This document shows, piece by piece, positions 1 through 7,217 of a stretch of DNA of 57,952 nucleotides (the stretch's first letter is position 1; every line of letters begins with the position of its first letter). The position numbers and the translations under genes were made by a program. Source of the DNA: a virus. Location: positions 1 to 57,952 of IMG/VR virus record IMGVR_UViG_3300005099_000473; one strand, 5' to 3'. The notes under the pieces were generated by a model. The model saw only the letters and a program-made list of their open reading frames with translations. It was not told where the DNA came from and did no database searches.

Positions 1-162
1 AATGAGTTTAATGGTGATACAGGGAGTGTCAATATTTATGAGGTTGGAATATTTAACAGTAAGATGGGCGGTCAGATGTTAATGAGGGTAGTGTTTGATT
101 CGCCAGAGTATAAGTCAAATACGATTGAAAAGACAATTGATGTAAAGTTGAAGTTATGGTGA
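1..162 (+). CDS. C-terminal end of a tail protein (partial)
   Basis: The reading frame is open from base 1 and ends at TGA 160-162, giving the last 53 residues of a gene that starts outside the window. The pattern EVGIFN...MLMRVVF followed by an Ile/Val-rich strand resembles the C-terminal end of phage tail-fibre or tail-collar proteins. It lies 6 bases before a lectin-like fibre gene, which supports a tail role. The family assignment rests on a short stretch and is tentative. Confidence 0.6.
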   Translation, partial: NEFNGDTGSVNIYEVGIFNSKMGGQMLMRVVFDSPEYKSNTIEKTIDVKLKLW

Positions 163-168
163 TGGTGT

Positions 169-1194
169 ATGACGTTGGATTGGATGAAGAGTGTTATTGA
201 TGGTGAGCCATTGTATAGTGGGCATTTGTTGGCATTATTGCAGGCTATTAGGGGAAGGTATGTAGTAAGTGGTTGTGATGTCGTGCCTGGTTCTGGATTG
301 GAGGTTATTGTTAATAGTGGTGTAGTGTATTATATGGGTGAGTTTCATGATGTTGAGCAGACTGCTTTGTCAATTGCAAGTAATAGTAGTGGACATGTAA
401 GGGGAGATTTAGTAGTTTGGAATTATGGTAGTAAGAGCTTATTGGTTAGGCAAGGAAGTGGGTATGCAGTAGTTGAAGGGTCTGAAGTTCCAGTATTTCC
501 AAGGCCAGAAGATGATGATATTCCGTTAGCATTGGTTGTGGTTGATGATGGAGCAACAGAGTTTGTTACTGATGACATTAAGGATATTAGGGTAAATGGT
601 GTTGGCAATTTTATGTTTGACCCGTTGTTGGTTTATGAAGATTTTAAGGTAAGTCCGACTGGAACATTGAAGGGGGATGCATATTATGATAATGAAAATG
701 ATTATTTGGTTTTGACGGAAGCTGTTGATGGTCAGAGTGGTCAGTTAGAGTATCAGATAAATCCAATGTCATGTTGGTTTGCAGAATTTGAGTATTATGC
801 TGGTCTTGGTGATGGTGCAGATGCAACGTATTTGTATGTATATTGTGAGAGCACGCCAACGACAGAGGATAGTGCAAGTGGTGGTTATGTTATTGCATTG
901 GATGAGTATCAGAATGAGATTCAGATACTGTATGATGGTAGTAAGATAACTGCAGTAACGCCAACGTATCAGATTGATGATGGGCAGTGGCATAAGGTTT
1001 TTATAGTTTTCGAAAAAAGAAGAATTAGAGTATGGGTAGATGGAGTGTTGCAGTTAGATTTTACTGATACGCAAAGAGATTTAAGTGGAATGTTAATGGG
1101 TGTTGGTGCAAGGACAGGTGGTAAGAATAATGAGCATAGAATAAGATATTTGAAGATAAGTAAGTTTGCTGGAATATTGCCTGTATATGTTTGA
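169..1194 (+). CDS. Tail fibre protein with concanavalin/LamG-like lectin domain
   Basis: The product is 341 aa. The N-terminal half is beta-rich and resembles phage tail-fibre attachment regions. The C-terminal half (about 150-335) has the layout of a concanavalin A/LamG-like jelly roll: DGQWHKVFIVFEKRRIRVWV, then a short VDGVLQLDF hairpin and a closing IRYLKIS strand. Such domains bind sugars on host surfaces. It lies between a tail protein end and two repeat fibre proteins. The ATG at 169 follows GGTGATGGTG. Family known; binding target unknown. Confidence 0.7.
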   Translation: MTLDWMKSVIDGEPLYSGHLLALLQAIRGRYVVSGCDVVPGSGLEVIVNSGVVYYMGEFHDVEQTALSIASNSSGHVRGDLVVWNYGSKSLLVRQGSGYAVVEGSEVPVFPRPEDDDIPLALVVVDDGATEFVTDDIKDIRVNGVGNFMFDPLLVYEDFKVSPTGTLKGDAYYDNENDYLVLTEAVDGQSGQLEYQINPMSCWFAEFEYYAGLGDGADATYLYVYCESTPTTEDSASGGYVIALDEYQNEIQILYDGSKITAVTPTYQIDDGQWHKVFIVFEKRRIRVWVDGVLQLDFTDTQRDLSGMLMGVGARTGGKNNEHRIRYLKISKFAGILPVYV

Positions 1195-1206
1195 AGGTGG
1201 TTGATA

Positions 1207-2172
1207 ATGGCGTTTACATGGTCAAGTTTGAATAAGGGTAATGTTCCCAAGAAGGCTGATATTGATGAGATTAAGAGTAAGATAAATCAGATATTGGATA
1301 GTCTTGATAAGGGTTTGTCAATGCCATATAGTGAATTTGCTCAGAGAGGAGGAATGTATGAGTATGATAAGTTTGTTGCATTGAGACAAGTTATTGATGA
1401 TTTGGATGCTATAAAATGTAATGATTGTGATAGTTATAATGCGTATGAGAAGAGTGCTGCTTGTCCATTAGCGAAAATGGGATATTGTTCAGCAGATTAT
1501 GAAGTTGCATTAGCTGTCGATAATGTAGGTGAAGATACGACATATAATGAGGCTTATAATGATAATGAATTGTCTGCAAATAATGATACAGTAGACGGAG
1601 TAGTTTATTCAGGTGAAAAATCAGGTTTTTATGATGCACATAATGGTATGGATGATGCTTCTGAGAATTATTCAGCAAATAATGGAGAAGACAATTCAGT
1701 ATATAGTGCGGATGGTGCTTGTAGTAGTGACGACGTAGGTGTTCATAGTGGATATAATAGTAGTGTTGATAGTGGGCATGATATTTCATATTGTAATACT
1801 GTTTATGATAGTCAGAATTCAACATATTATACTGGTGAAAAATCTGCTGATAATTCTGGTGTTGATGCCAATCATAATGTAACGTACTATGCTGGTGATG
1901 ATAATGGATATGATTCGAGTGTGAATTCAGGTAATTTGTTTGGTGATTATGATAGTCATTTTAATAATCAGTATTCTGTAGATGGTAGTTGTTCAGGTGA
2001 TAATAGTGGATATGATAGTACATATAGGTATGGTTATGATTCGACTTATTATAGTAGTGAAGATAAGCCACATGATAGTGGTGTGAATGATACGAATAGG
2101 TCTGGATATGATGGAACGTATGATAGTGGTGTTGATGGGACATATAATAGTGGAGTAAATTCGAGTAATTGA
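1207..2172 (+). CDS. Octad-repeat tail fibre protein 1
   Basis: The product is 321 aa. The first ~35 residues (MAFTWSSLNKG, then a helix) match the short N-terminal segment seen in many phage fibre proteins. The rest is low-complexity, made mostly of Asp, Asn, Ser, Gly, Tyr and Val, and near the C-terminus it falls into clear 8-residue units such as DGTYDSGV, DGTYNSGV and YDSTYYSS. Tyr or Val recurs at two fixed positions per unit, as expected for a beta-solenoid or fibrous stack. The next gene encodes a shorter paralogue, and two radical SAM genes follow. ATG 1207 is preferred over TTG 1201 because of the AAGGTGG spacing. Confidence 0.72.
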   Translation: MAFTWSSLNKGNVPKKADIDEIKSKINQILDSLDKGLSMPYSEFAQRGGMYEYDKFVALRQVIDDLDAIKCNDCDSYNAYEKSAACPLAKMGYCSADYEVALAVDNVGEDTTYNEAYNDNELSANNDTVDGVVYSGEKSGFYDAHNGMDDASENYSANNGEDNSVYSADGACSSDDVGVHSGYNSSVDSGHDISYCNTVYDSQNSTYYTGEKSADNSGVDANHNVTYYAGDDNGYDSSVNSGNLFGDYDSHFNNQYSVDGSCSGDNSGYDSTYRYGYDSTYYSSEDKPHDSGVNDTNRSGYDGTYDSGVDGTYNSGVNSSN

Positions 2173-2184
2173 GGTGGTCTGTAT

Positions 2185-2946
2185 ATGGGATTTACTTGGA
2201 GTACATTAAGGAGGGGTGATTTGATACAGAAGGCACATGTTGATGAGATGCGAGATAATGTAGATAGTATAGATAATACTAAGTGTACGGCTGATTATGC
2301 AACTTATAATAAATATGAACATTCGTTTGCGTATGGAGATTATTATTTGGATGATTTAAGTTCAGCACAGGCATCGTATTGTTTGTCATACAATTCTAGT
2401 GTTGATTCTAATGATAATGTAACGCATTATTCTGGTGATGATGGGGGATACAATAGTGATGTTTATTCAAGCGAATATACTGTGGTGGATAGTACAGAAA
2501 AAGTTTCGAATTTGCTTGGTCATGATAGCGCTATATATGGTACGAATGATGATGGTGATTATTCACAGGTATATGGTGCTGAAGACTCTGGGTTTAATTC
2601 ACAGAATTATGCTTTTGACAAGGAAGATAATGTATCGTATTATAGTGATGTTGATAGTTCAGATAATGAAACGTATTATGGTAGTGAGAATGTAAATGTG
2701 GATAGTGGGGCTAATGCTACATACTGCGGTGCGGATTATGGAGTATATTATAGCGGTGTAGATAAAAATGACCATGGAACTTATTATAATAATGAACATG
2801 GAACTTATAAATCTGGATATGATAGTTCAGTATATAGTGGTGAGGATGGAGTTTATTATAATGATGAACATAATGTGTACAATTATAATGAGCATAATAC
2901 GTATGAGAGTGGGCATGATAGTGGGGTATATAGTATATTTGCATAA
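2185..2946 (+). CDS. Octad-repeat tail fibre protein 2
   Basis: The product is 253 aa and paralogous to the preceding protein: MGFTWSTLRRGD aligns with MAFTWSSLNKGN, followed by the same kind of repeat region. At the C-terminus the Asp/His positions recur exactly every 8 residues, in units such as HGTYKSGY, DSSVYSGE, DGVYYNDE and HNTYESGH. There is no signal peptide and no recognisable enzyme motif. It directly precedes the first radical SAM gene. A structural fibre role is inferred from the N-terminus and location. Confidence 0.72.
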   Translation: MGFTWSTLRRGDLIQKAHVDEMRDNVDSIDNTKCTADYATYNKYEHSFAYGDYYLDDLSSAQASYCLSYNSSVDSNDNVTHYSGDDGGYNSDVYSSEYTVVDSTEKVSNLLGHDSAIYGTNDDGDYSQVYGAEDSGFNSQNYAFDKEDNVSYYSDVDSSDNETYYGSENVNVDSGANATYCGADYGVYYSGVDKNDHGTYYNNEHGTYKSGYDSSVYSGEDGVYYNDEHNVYNYNEHNTYESGHDSGVYSIFA

Positions 2947-2963
2947 TATGGGAGGTGTTAAGT

Positions 2964-3830
2964 ATGAAAAGTATGTTAGTTGCGAGTGAGGTTTTGACAT
3001 CTGGATGGTGTCCACTTCAATGTAGTTATTGTTATATTCCAAAAACGAAGGAAATGAAGGATTTGCATTTGGAGATTATTAAAGAGTTAAAGACAAGGAA
3101 TAGGATTGAAAGAATGAAAGAAATGAAAAAGAAATATGGAGTTAGGCTTGAACATTTGGGAGCTTGGGGAACTGAACCTTTATTGACAATGAGATATATT
3201 GATTTAAGGGAATGGAAAAAAGAATTTCCAGAGCTAAAGACGTTTGCATATTCAACAAGTATGATGTTAAAGCCTGTCCCAGTAATTGATGAAAAAGTTA
3301 AAGAGGCAAAGGATTTAAGAATATCAATAAAGAATCAGGTTAGTTTAGACGGCCCGAAGTGGATTACTGATAAAAATAGGGTTGGTGGTAGCACGGATGG
3401 GATTATTAAGAATACGAAGTGGTTAGTTGAGGAGTTGAATAAAATTGATTTTGATACATATTTTGAGATTAGTTTCAAGGCAACATGGAGTATAGACAAT
3501 ATTAGGCAAATGGTTGAACATCCAGAACTGATACATGAAGTGTTTGAGTTTTTTAGTAATTTAGTTAATGAATTGAGAAAGAAGAATAAAAAGAAGAATG
3601 TTGTGATAAGGGATTTTGCAGGCGGAACGTTAGTAGTGCCTGGCAAATATACAAGTGAAGACGGTAAGGTTTTGGCTAAGTTTTTTGAATATTTGTATAA
3701 GTTTGGGTATCCGAATAATTATACGTATAGATTGATGAGAATATTGGACTGGGGAAAGGAGTTGCATAAAGTAAGAATGTTCACATGTTCTGCAATGGAC
3801 AGTCAGTTTGGATTTGATGATGAAGGATGA
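2964..3830 (+). CDS. Radical SAM enzyme 1, N-terminal part (frame-disrupted gene)
   Basis: The product is 288 aa. Near residue 15 it has the radical SAM cluster motif C-x3-C-x2-C (CPLQCSYC), and a GGEP-like loop follows in LGAWGTEPLL. It ends in FTCSAMDSQFGFDDEG just before a stop. The next frame continues with AVHMCHRTYY, which aligns with the SPASM-like CHRTSY segment of the neighbouring radical SAM protein, so this is the front part of a longer enzyme. ATG 2964 is chosen for its GGAGGTG 7 bases upstream. Substrate unknown. The location next to the repeat fibres suggests peptide modification, by inference. Confidence 0.8.
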   Translation: MKSMLVASEVLTSGWCPLQCSYCYIPKTKEMKDLHLEIIKELKTRNRIERMKEMKKKYGVRLEHLGAWGTEPLLTMRYIDLREWKKEFPELKTFAYSTSMMLKPVPVIDEKVKEAKDLRISIKNQVSLDGPKWITDKNRVGGSTDGIIKNTKWLVEELNKIDFDTYFEISFKATWSIDNIRQMVEHPELIHEVFEFFSNLVNELRKKNKKKNVVIRDFAGGTLVVPGKYTSEDGKVLAKFFEYLYKFGYPNNYTYRLMRILDWGKELHKVRMFTCSAMDSQFGFDDEG

Positions 3831-4311
3831 AGGTGCAGTTCATATGTGTCATAGAACGTATTACTTCAATAAAGAGAAGTATATTAAGTCAGTAATGAGT
3901 ATGGATAAGTATAAGAATTGGGATGTTTCAGTAATGGAAGAGGGTAGGATGAGAGAAATCAATAAGTATTATATTGTTCCGTATGATGATGAGTTTGAAA
4001 TGTGGAGACTGTATTATGTAATGCGTGGATACCATGATTTTTGGAGATTTAGGGTTGGATATACTGTGAATATGATGAGGATGTTAGCATTGGCTGGTCA
4101 AGCAGAGGAAAGATTTTTGAAGAATAAAGATTATACAGTATTGTTTGCATATTTTATTAATTCAGCGTTCAGTTGTCCAATGGAGAATTTATTGAATACT
4201 GGTTGTGTACATTTGACACCAGTAAGTATATTGAGATATTTAGGCAATGGTGCTTTTGAGTGGATAGTAAGGGATGCATATAGGATATATAAGAGGAATG
4301 GGGTGTTGTAA
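3808..4311 (+). CDS. Radical SAM enzyme 1, C-terminal SPASM-like part (frame-disrupted)
   Basis: This open frame of up to 167 aa (ATG 3808, or ATG 3844) carries the back half of the radical SAM protein encoded upstream. It contains AVHMCHRTYY and a Cys pair in CPMENLLNTGC. These align with VPCHRTSY and CPIKEVCSKGC of the second radical SAM protein, whose Cys residues probably bind auxiliary iron-sulfur clusters. There is no good ribosome binding site at 3808. Deleting one copy of a 7-base duplication at 3819-3832 joins it to the upstream frame as one protein of about 446 aa, close to the 439 aa neighbour. Confidence 0.7.
   Translation: MDLMMKDEGAVHMCHRTYYFNKEKYIKSVMSMDKYKNWDVSVMEEGRMREINKYYIVPYDDEFEMWRLYYVMRGYHDFWRFRVGYTVNMMRMLALAGQAEERFLKNKDYTVLFAYFINSAFSCPMENLLNTGCVHLTPVSILRYLGNGAFEWIVRDAYRIYKRNGVL
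3819..3832 (+). repeat. 7-bp tandem duplication GATGAAG x2 breaking the radical SAM gene
   Basis: The heptamer GATGAAG occurs twice in direct tandem. With both copies the frame hits TGA at 3828-3830. With one copy the frame reads FDDEGAVHMCHRT without interruption. This could be a real slippage mutation, a phase switch or an assembly error. Confidence 0.9.
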
Positions 4312-5631
4312 ATGATAACGTTTCAGGAAGAGAATGATAAGTTTATGGAGATGTTTATTGAAAAGACGTTTATTGAAGGATATAAGAGAAGGTTTCCGAA
4401 CTGGGATAGATTGGAGTTAATGTTAGATACAAGTTGTACGTTAGGATGTAGATATTGTTATTACAATAATCCAAAACATGATAAGTATCTGTATCCAGTA
4501 AGGTTAAAGAGACCTGAGGAGTATGTTAAGAATGCTAAAATGTTATTTGAGTGGTTGTATTATGAGAAAGGTGTAGTGCCAAGAGGTATTGATATATTTG
4601 GGGGAGAAGTTACTGTAAAGCCAGAGTTTTATGGAATATTGGATGCTATTGATGACGTGTTTGGAAAAGATGCAGAAAGAATATCAGTTGTTGTTCCAAG
4701 TAATTATTCGTTTTTGTTAAGTGAATATTGGACTAATAAAATGGAAGAATACTTAAAGAAAAGTAAAGTTAGACTTGCTCTGAGTGCGAGTATAGATGGT
4801 AAGTATTTGGAGACTATGAATAGGCCGTTAATTGATAATCCAGAGAAAGACCCAAGGAATGATGAATGGTATGATAGATTATTTGAATTCAATAAGAAGT
4901 ATGGATTTGGATTTCACCCAATGATATATGCGAGTGGTATTGAGTTATGGAAGAAGAATTTCTTATGGTTTCAGTCAATGTTTGATAAGCATAAGATACC
5001 ATGGTGGAGTATATATTTGTTAGAAGTAAGAAATCCAGAATGGACAAAGGAACAGATAAGAATATTTGGAGATTTTGTTGAGTTTTTAGTAAAGTGGACA
5101 TTTAAGAATAGATTGAAAGAAGATGTGCGTAGGTATGTTCATTTTACGTTTAAGTTAAGGGGATATAATATATTGAATCCGTTTAGTGGTGTTGGTAGAG
5201 GTTTGGGCTGTAGTGTTCAGGCAATGTTATATGTTAGATTGTCTGATTTGGCAATAGTGCCTTGTCATAGAACAAGTTATGATGAGTTCGTATATGGTTA
5301 TTTCAAAACTGAGAATGATAAAATAATAGGGGTGAAAGCTAAGAATATAGAATTGTTGAATGCAGTATATAGTTTTGTGGCAGAAAACCAGCCATATTGT
5401 GAATATTGTCCAATTAAGGAAGTATGCAGTAAGGGATGTCTTGGAGCACAGTATGAATTTAATGGTGATTTGTTTACACCAATACCAACTGTATGTGCAT
5501 TAGAGCATGAGAAGATAAAAAGAATAATAAAGGCAACGAAAGATATTGGAGTATATGAATATATTGTTAATGAATTACATAGGGAAAGACAATTGGTTTG
5601 GAGAAGGATTGAGGAAGCTTTGGGGGTGTGA
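4312..5631 (+). CDS. Radical SAM/SPASM-type peptide-modifying enzyme 2
   Basis: The product is 439 aa and intact. It has the cluster-binding CTLGCRYC motif (C-x3-C-x2-C) near residue 45, the GGE loop in FGGEVTVKP, and a C-terminal Cys-rich SPASM-like region with GCSVQ, VPCHRT, YCEYCPIKEVCSKGC and PTVC. Enzymes of this layout use S-adenosylmethionine to modify peptides or proteins (thioether or C-C links, epimerisation and others). No leader peptide or RRE domain is obvious nearby. It starts right after the split homologue and follows two repeat fibre genes, which are its most likely substrates by inference. Confidence 0.88.
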   Translation: MITFQEENDKFMEMFIEKTFIEGYKRRFPNWDRLELMLDTSCTLGCRYCYYNNPKHDKYLYPVRLKRPEEYVKNAKMLFEWLYYEKGVVPRGIDIFGGEVTVKPEFYGILDAIDDVFGKDAERISVVVPSNYSFLLSEYWTNKMEEYLKKSKVRLALSASIDGKYLETMNRPLIDNPEKDPRNDEWYDRLFEFNKKYGFGFHPMIYASGIELWKKNFLWFQSMFDKHKIPWWSIYLLEVRNPEWTKEQIRIFGDFVEFLVKWTFKNRLKEDVRRYVHFTFKLRGYNILNPFSGVGRGLGCSVQAMLYVRLSDLAIVPCHRTSYDEFVYGYFKTENDKIIGVKAKNIELLNAVYSFVAENQPYCEYCPIKEVCSKGCLGAQYEFNGDLFTPIPTVCALEHEKIKRIIKATKDIGVYEYIVNELHRERQLVWRRIEEALGV

Positions 5632-5634
5632 TAT

Positions 5635-6183
5635 ATGGATAGGAATGAGTATTTGAAAATTAGAGGTATTGTATTAAAAATGTTAAATTCGCAAGATTTT
5701 AGAAGAGAGTTTGGTAAAGGTGAAAGGATTAAAGTTGCAGTAGATACAATGGTAAAGAGTTTAGATATAGTTGCTAAAGGCGGTAGGACTGGTGTTGGAC
5801 AGAATATGATGAGTAATGTAATGAATGGAACGAAGGTAGTAATGGAGTTTGTAATATATCATAGACTTGGAAAGTTTACAACAAGTTTTGCATTGGCTTA
5901 TGCAGACTTATTAACAGTCTTCAATAAAGAGCTTGCATACAATTTTGATTTTGATATAATGGCAGATGCTATTAGAGCAATAGTTCGAAGTCATTTAACA
6001 ATAATGGAAGCAATTGATGTAATGAGGAATTTATTGGATAGAGCAGAAAGGTATATGAAGTTAGAACCGCCTGCTTATGGTGTTAGTAGGCATTTTACTG
6101 AAATGGTTTGGAAGAAGCTTGAGAAAGGTGAAGAAGTAGGTGATTATCCAAATAAGGCTGTGGAGGTTAAGAAGAAAGAATGA
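5635..6183 (+). CDS. Helical protein of unknown function downstream of the radical SAM genes
   Basis: The product is 182 aa, predicted almost entirely alpha-helical, with no Cys and no recognised motif. A conserved-looking Gly/Asn-rich loop (GGRTGVGQNMMSNVMNGTK) sits near residues 50-70. It starts 3 bases after the second radical SAM gene with a GGGGGTGTG binding site, so the two are probably co-translated. It might be a partner or chaperone for that enzyme, but nothing in the sequence proves it. Confidence 0.7.
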   Translation: MDRNEYLKIRGIVLKMLNSQDFRREFGKGERIKVAVDTMVKSLDIVAKGGRTGVGQNMMSNVMNGTKVVMEFVIYHRLGKFTTSFALAYADLLTVFNKELAYNFDFDIMADAIRAIVRSHLTIMEAIDVMRNLLDRAERYMKLEPPAYGVSRHFTEMVWKKLEKGEEVGDYPNKAVEVKKKE

Positions 6184-6198
6184 TAAAGGTGGTAAATA

Positions 6199-6357
6199 TT
6201 GACTAAGATTGAGGTCGATATTGAAAAATTAGATTTTATAAGATATTTGGTTAAGAGAGCATACAATGAACAGATTAATAGTAATTATTACGAAGTCTTG
6301 GACATATTGTTTGAATTAAGAGAAATATTGGACGAAATAATGGGGGATGAAGAATGA
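6199..6357 (+). CDS. Small acidic helical protein (52 aa)
   Basis: It starts at TTG 6199 after AAAGGTGG and ends by overlapping the next ATG (ATGA at 6354-6357). The product is acidic and helical, ending in GDEE. The last codons (GGGGGATGAAGA) also act as the next gene's ribosome binding site. No family recognised. Confidence 0.6.
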   Translation: MTKIEVDIEKLDFIRYLVKRAYNEQINSNYYEVLDILFELREILDEIMGDEE

Positions 6358-6839
6358 AATGTTTGTTTAAGTTTTTCTTTAAAGTTTTCAATCGTGTAAG
6401 AATAAAGAATATTTATGAAATGGGGTGGTTTAGGCTCAGAGAAATGTTAAAACAGAGAAGTAGTATAAAGACAGTAGTGCTTTGGGATGGTGCGTATAAG
6501 TTTACTGATTTTGAAACAATGATGAGAATAATTAAATATGATATGGTCAAGTGGCATAAGTATAGATTAGAAGAATATGATTGTGACAATTTTGCGATGA
6601 CATTTGCAGGGTTAGTTCCATTTATGTATGGCATAAATAATGTTGGTATAGTAATTGGTAAAATAATTAGTGATAGTGGGAAAGTAGGATATCATGCCTG
6701 GAATGTTTTTATTGTAATGAAAAGTAATAATGAACCAGAGTTATATATGTATGAACCGCAGTTAGGTAAGTTTACAACGTATAGAAATGGTAGAATTGGT
6801 AATTGGAGGTATGAGCCAGAGTATGTGATTTGGGGGTGA
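6354..6839 (+). CDS. Cysteine-peptidase/transglutaminase-like protein
   Basis: The product is 161 aa. The segment YDCDNFAMTFAG, then YHAWNVFI, then LYMYEPQ gives Cys, His and acidic/Gln residues in the order and spacing typical of small papain- or transglutaminase-like domains found in phages. The first ~20 residues are basic and aromatic with no clear signal peptide. It sits in the run containing the radical SAM enzymes, so it could be a peptidase trimming a virion protein or a lysis enzyme. Fold assignment is moderate; role is inference. Confidence 0.5.
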   Translation: MKCLFKFFFKVFNRVRIKNIYEMGWFRLREMLKQRSSIKTVVLWDGAYKFTDFETMMRIIKYDMVKWHKYRLEEYDCDNFAMTFAGLVPFMYGINNVGIVIGKIISDSGKVGYHAWNVFIVMKSNNEPELYMYEPQLGKFTTYRNGRIGNWRYEPEYVIWG

Positions 6840-6894
6840 TGAAACAAAAATATTAAATTGATTGAGTATTAATTTTCAAATAGAGGTGATGATA

Positions 6895-7203
6895 TTGTTA
6901 TATGATGGTAAAGATGTTATCATTTACATACCAAAGGGTAAAAATAAGTTGTATATATGGAAGGAGAAGTCAAATCAAAGAAAAGGTGATACTGTTAAGT
7001 CAGATAAAATAGTATTTTGTATTAAGGGTTCAGATGTAGAGGCAAGAATAAAATTGGAAATTGAGGATGTGTTTTATATTACTGAAGTGTTAAGACATGA
7101 AGCTCTGAGAAGTTATGATGAAATGAGAGAGTTAAGTTTATTGTTAAAGCAAAAATTTTTAGAGAAGGAAAAAGCGAATGATGATGATAGGTCATACTTA
7201 TAG
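6895..7203 (+). CDS. Small alpha/beta protein of unknown function
   Basis: The product is 102 aa. TTG 6895 is preferred because GAGGTGATG at 6883-6891 is a well-placed binding site; GTG and ATG codons inside that site are too close. It shows beta strands (KIVFCIKG, ARIKLEIE) followed by a helix and a charged coiled C-terminus. It loosely resembles the two small proteins at 28517 and 28796. No family assigned. Confidence 0.55.
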   Translation: MLYDGKDVIIYIPKGKNKLYIWKEKSNQRKGDTVKSDKIVFCIKGSDVEARIKLEIEDVFYITEVLRHEALRSYDEMRELSLLLKQKFLEKEKANDDDRSYL

Positions 7204-7217
7204 TGGGGGTGAAGAAT

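Noticed and set aside
1409-2143. Long His/Tyr-rich frames on the minus strand opposite the repeat fibre genes
   Set aside because: They are the mirror image of the repetitive Asp/Tyr/Ser codons, with no ribosome binding sites and no family features.
1840-2940. Regular short DNA repeats that could suggest a CRISPR array
   Set aside because: The period is 24 bases and comes from the 8-residue protein repeat in an open frame. There are no conserved repeat units with unique spacers.
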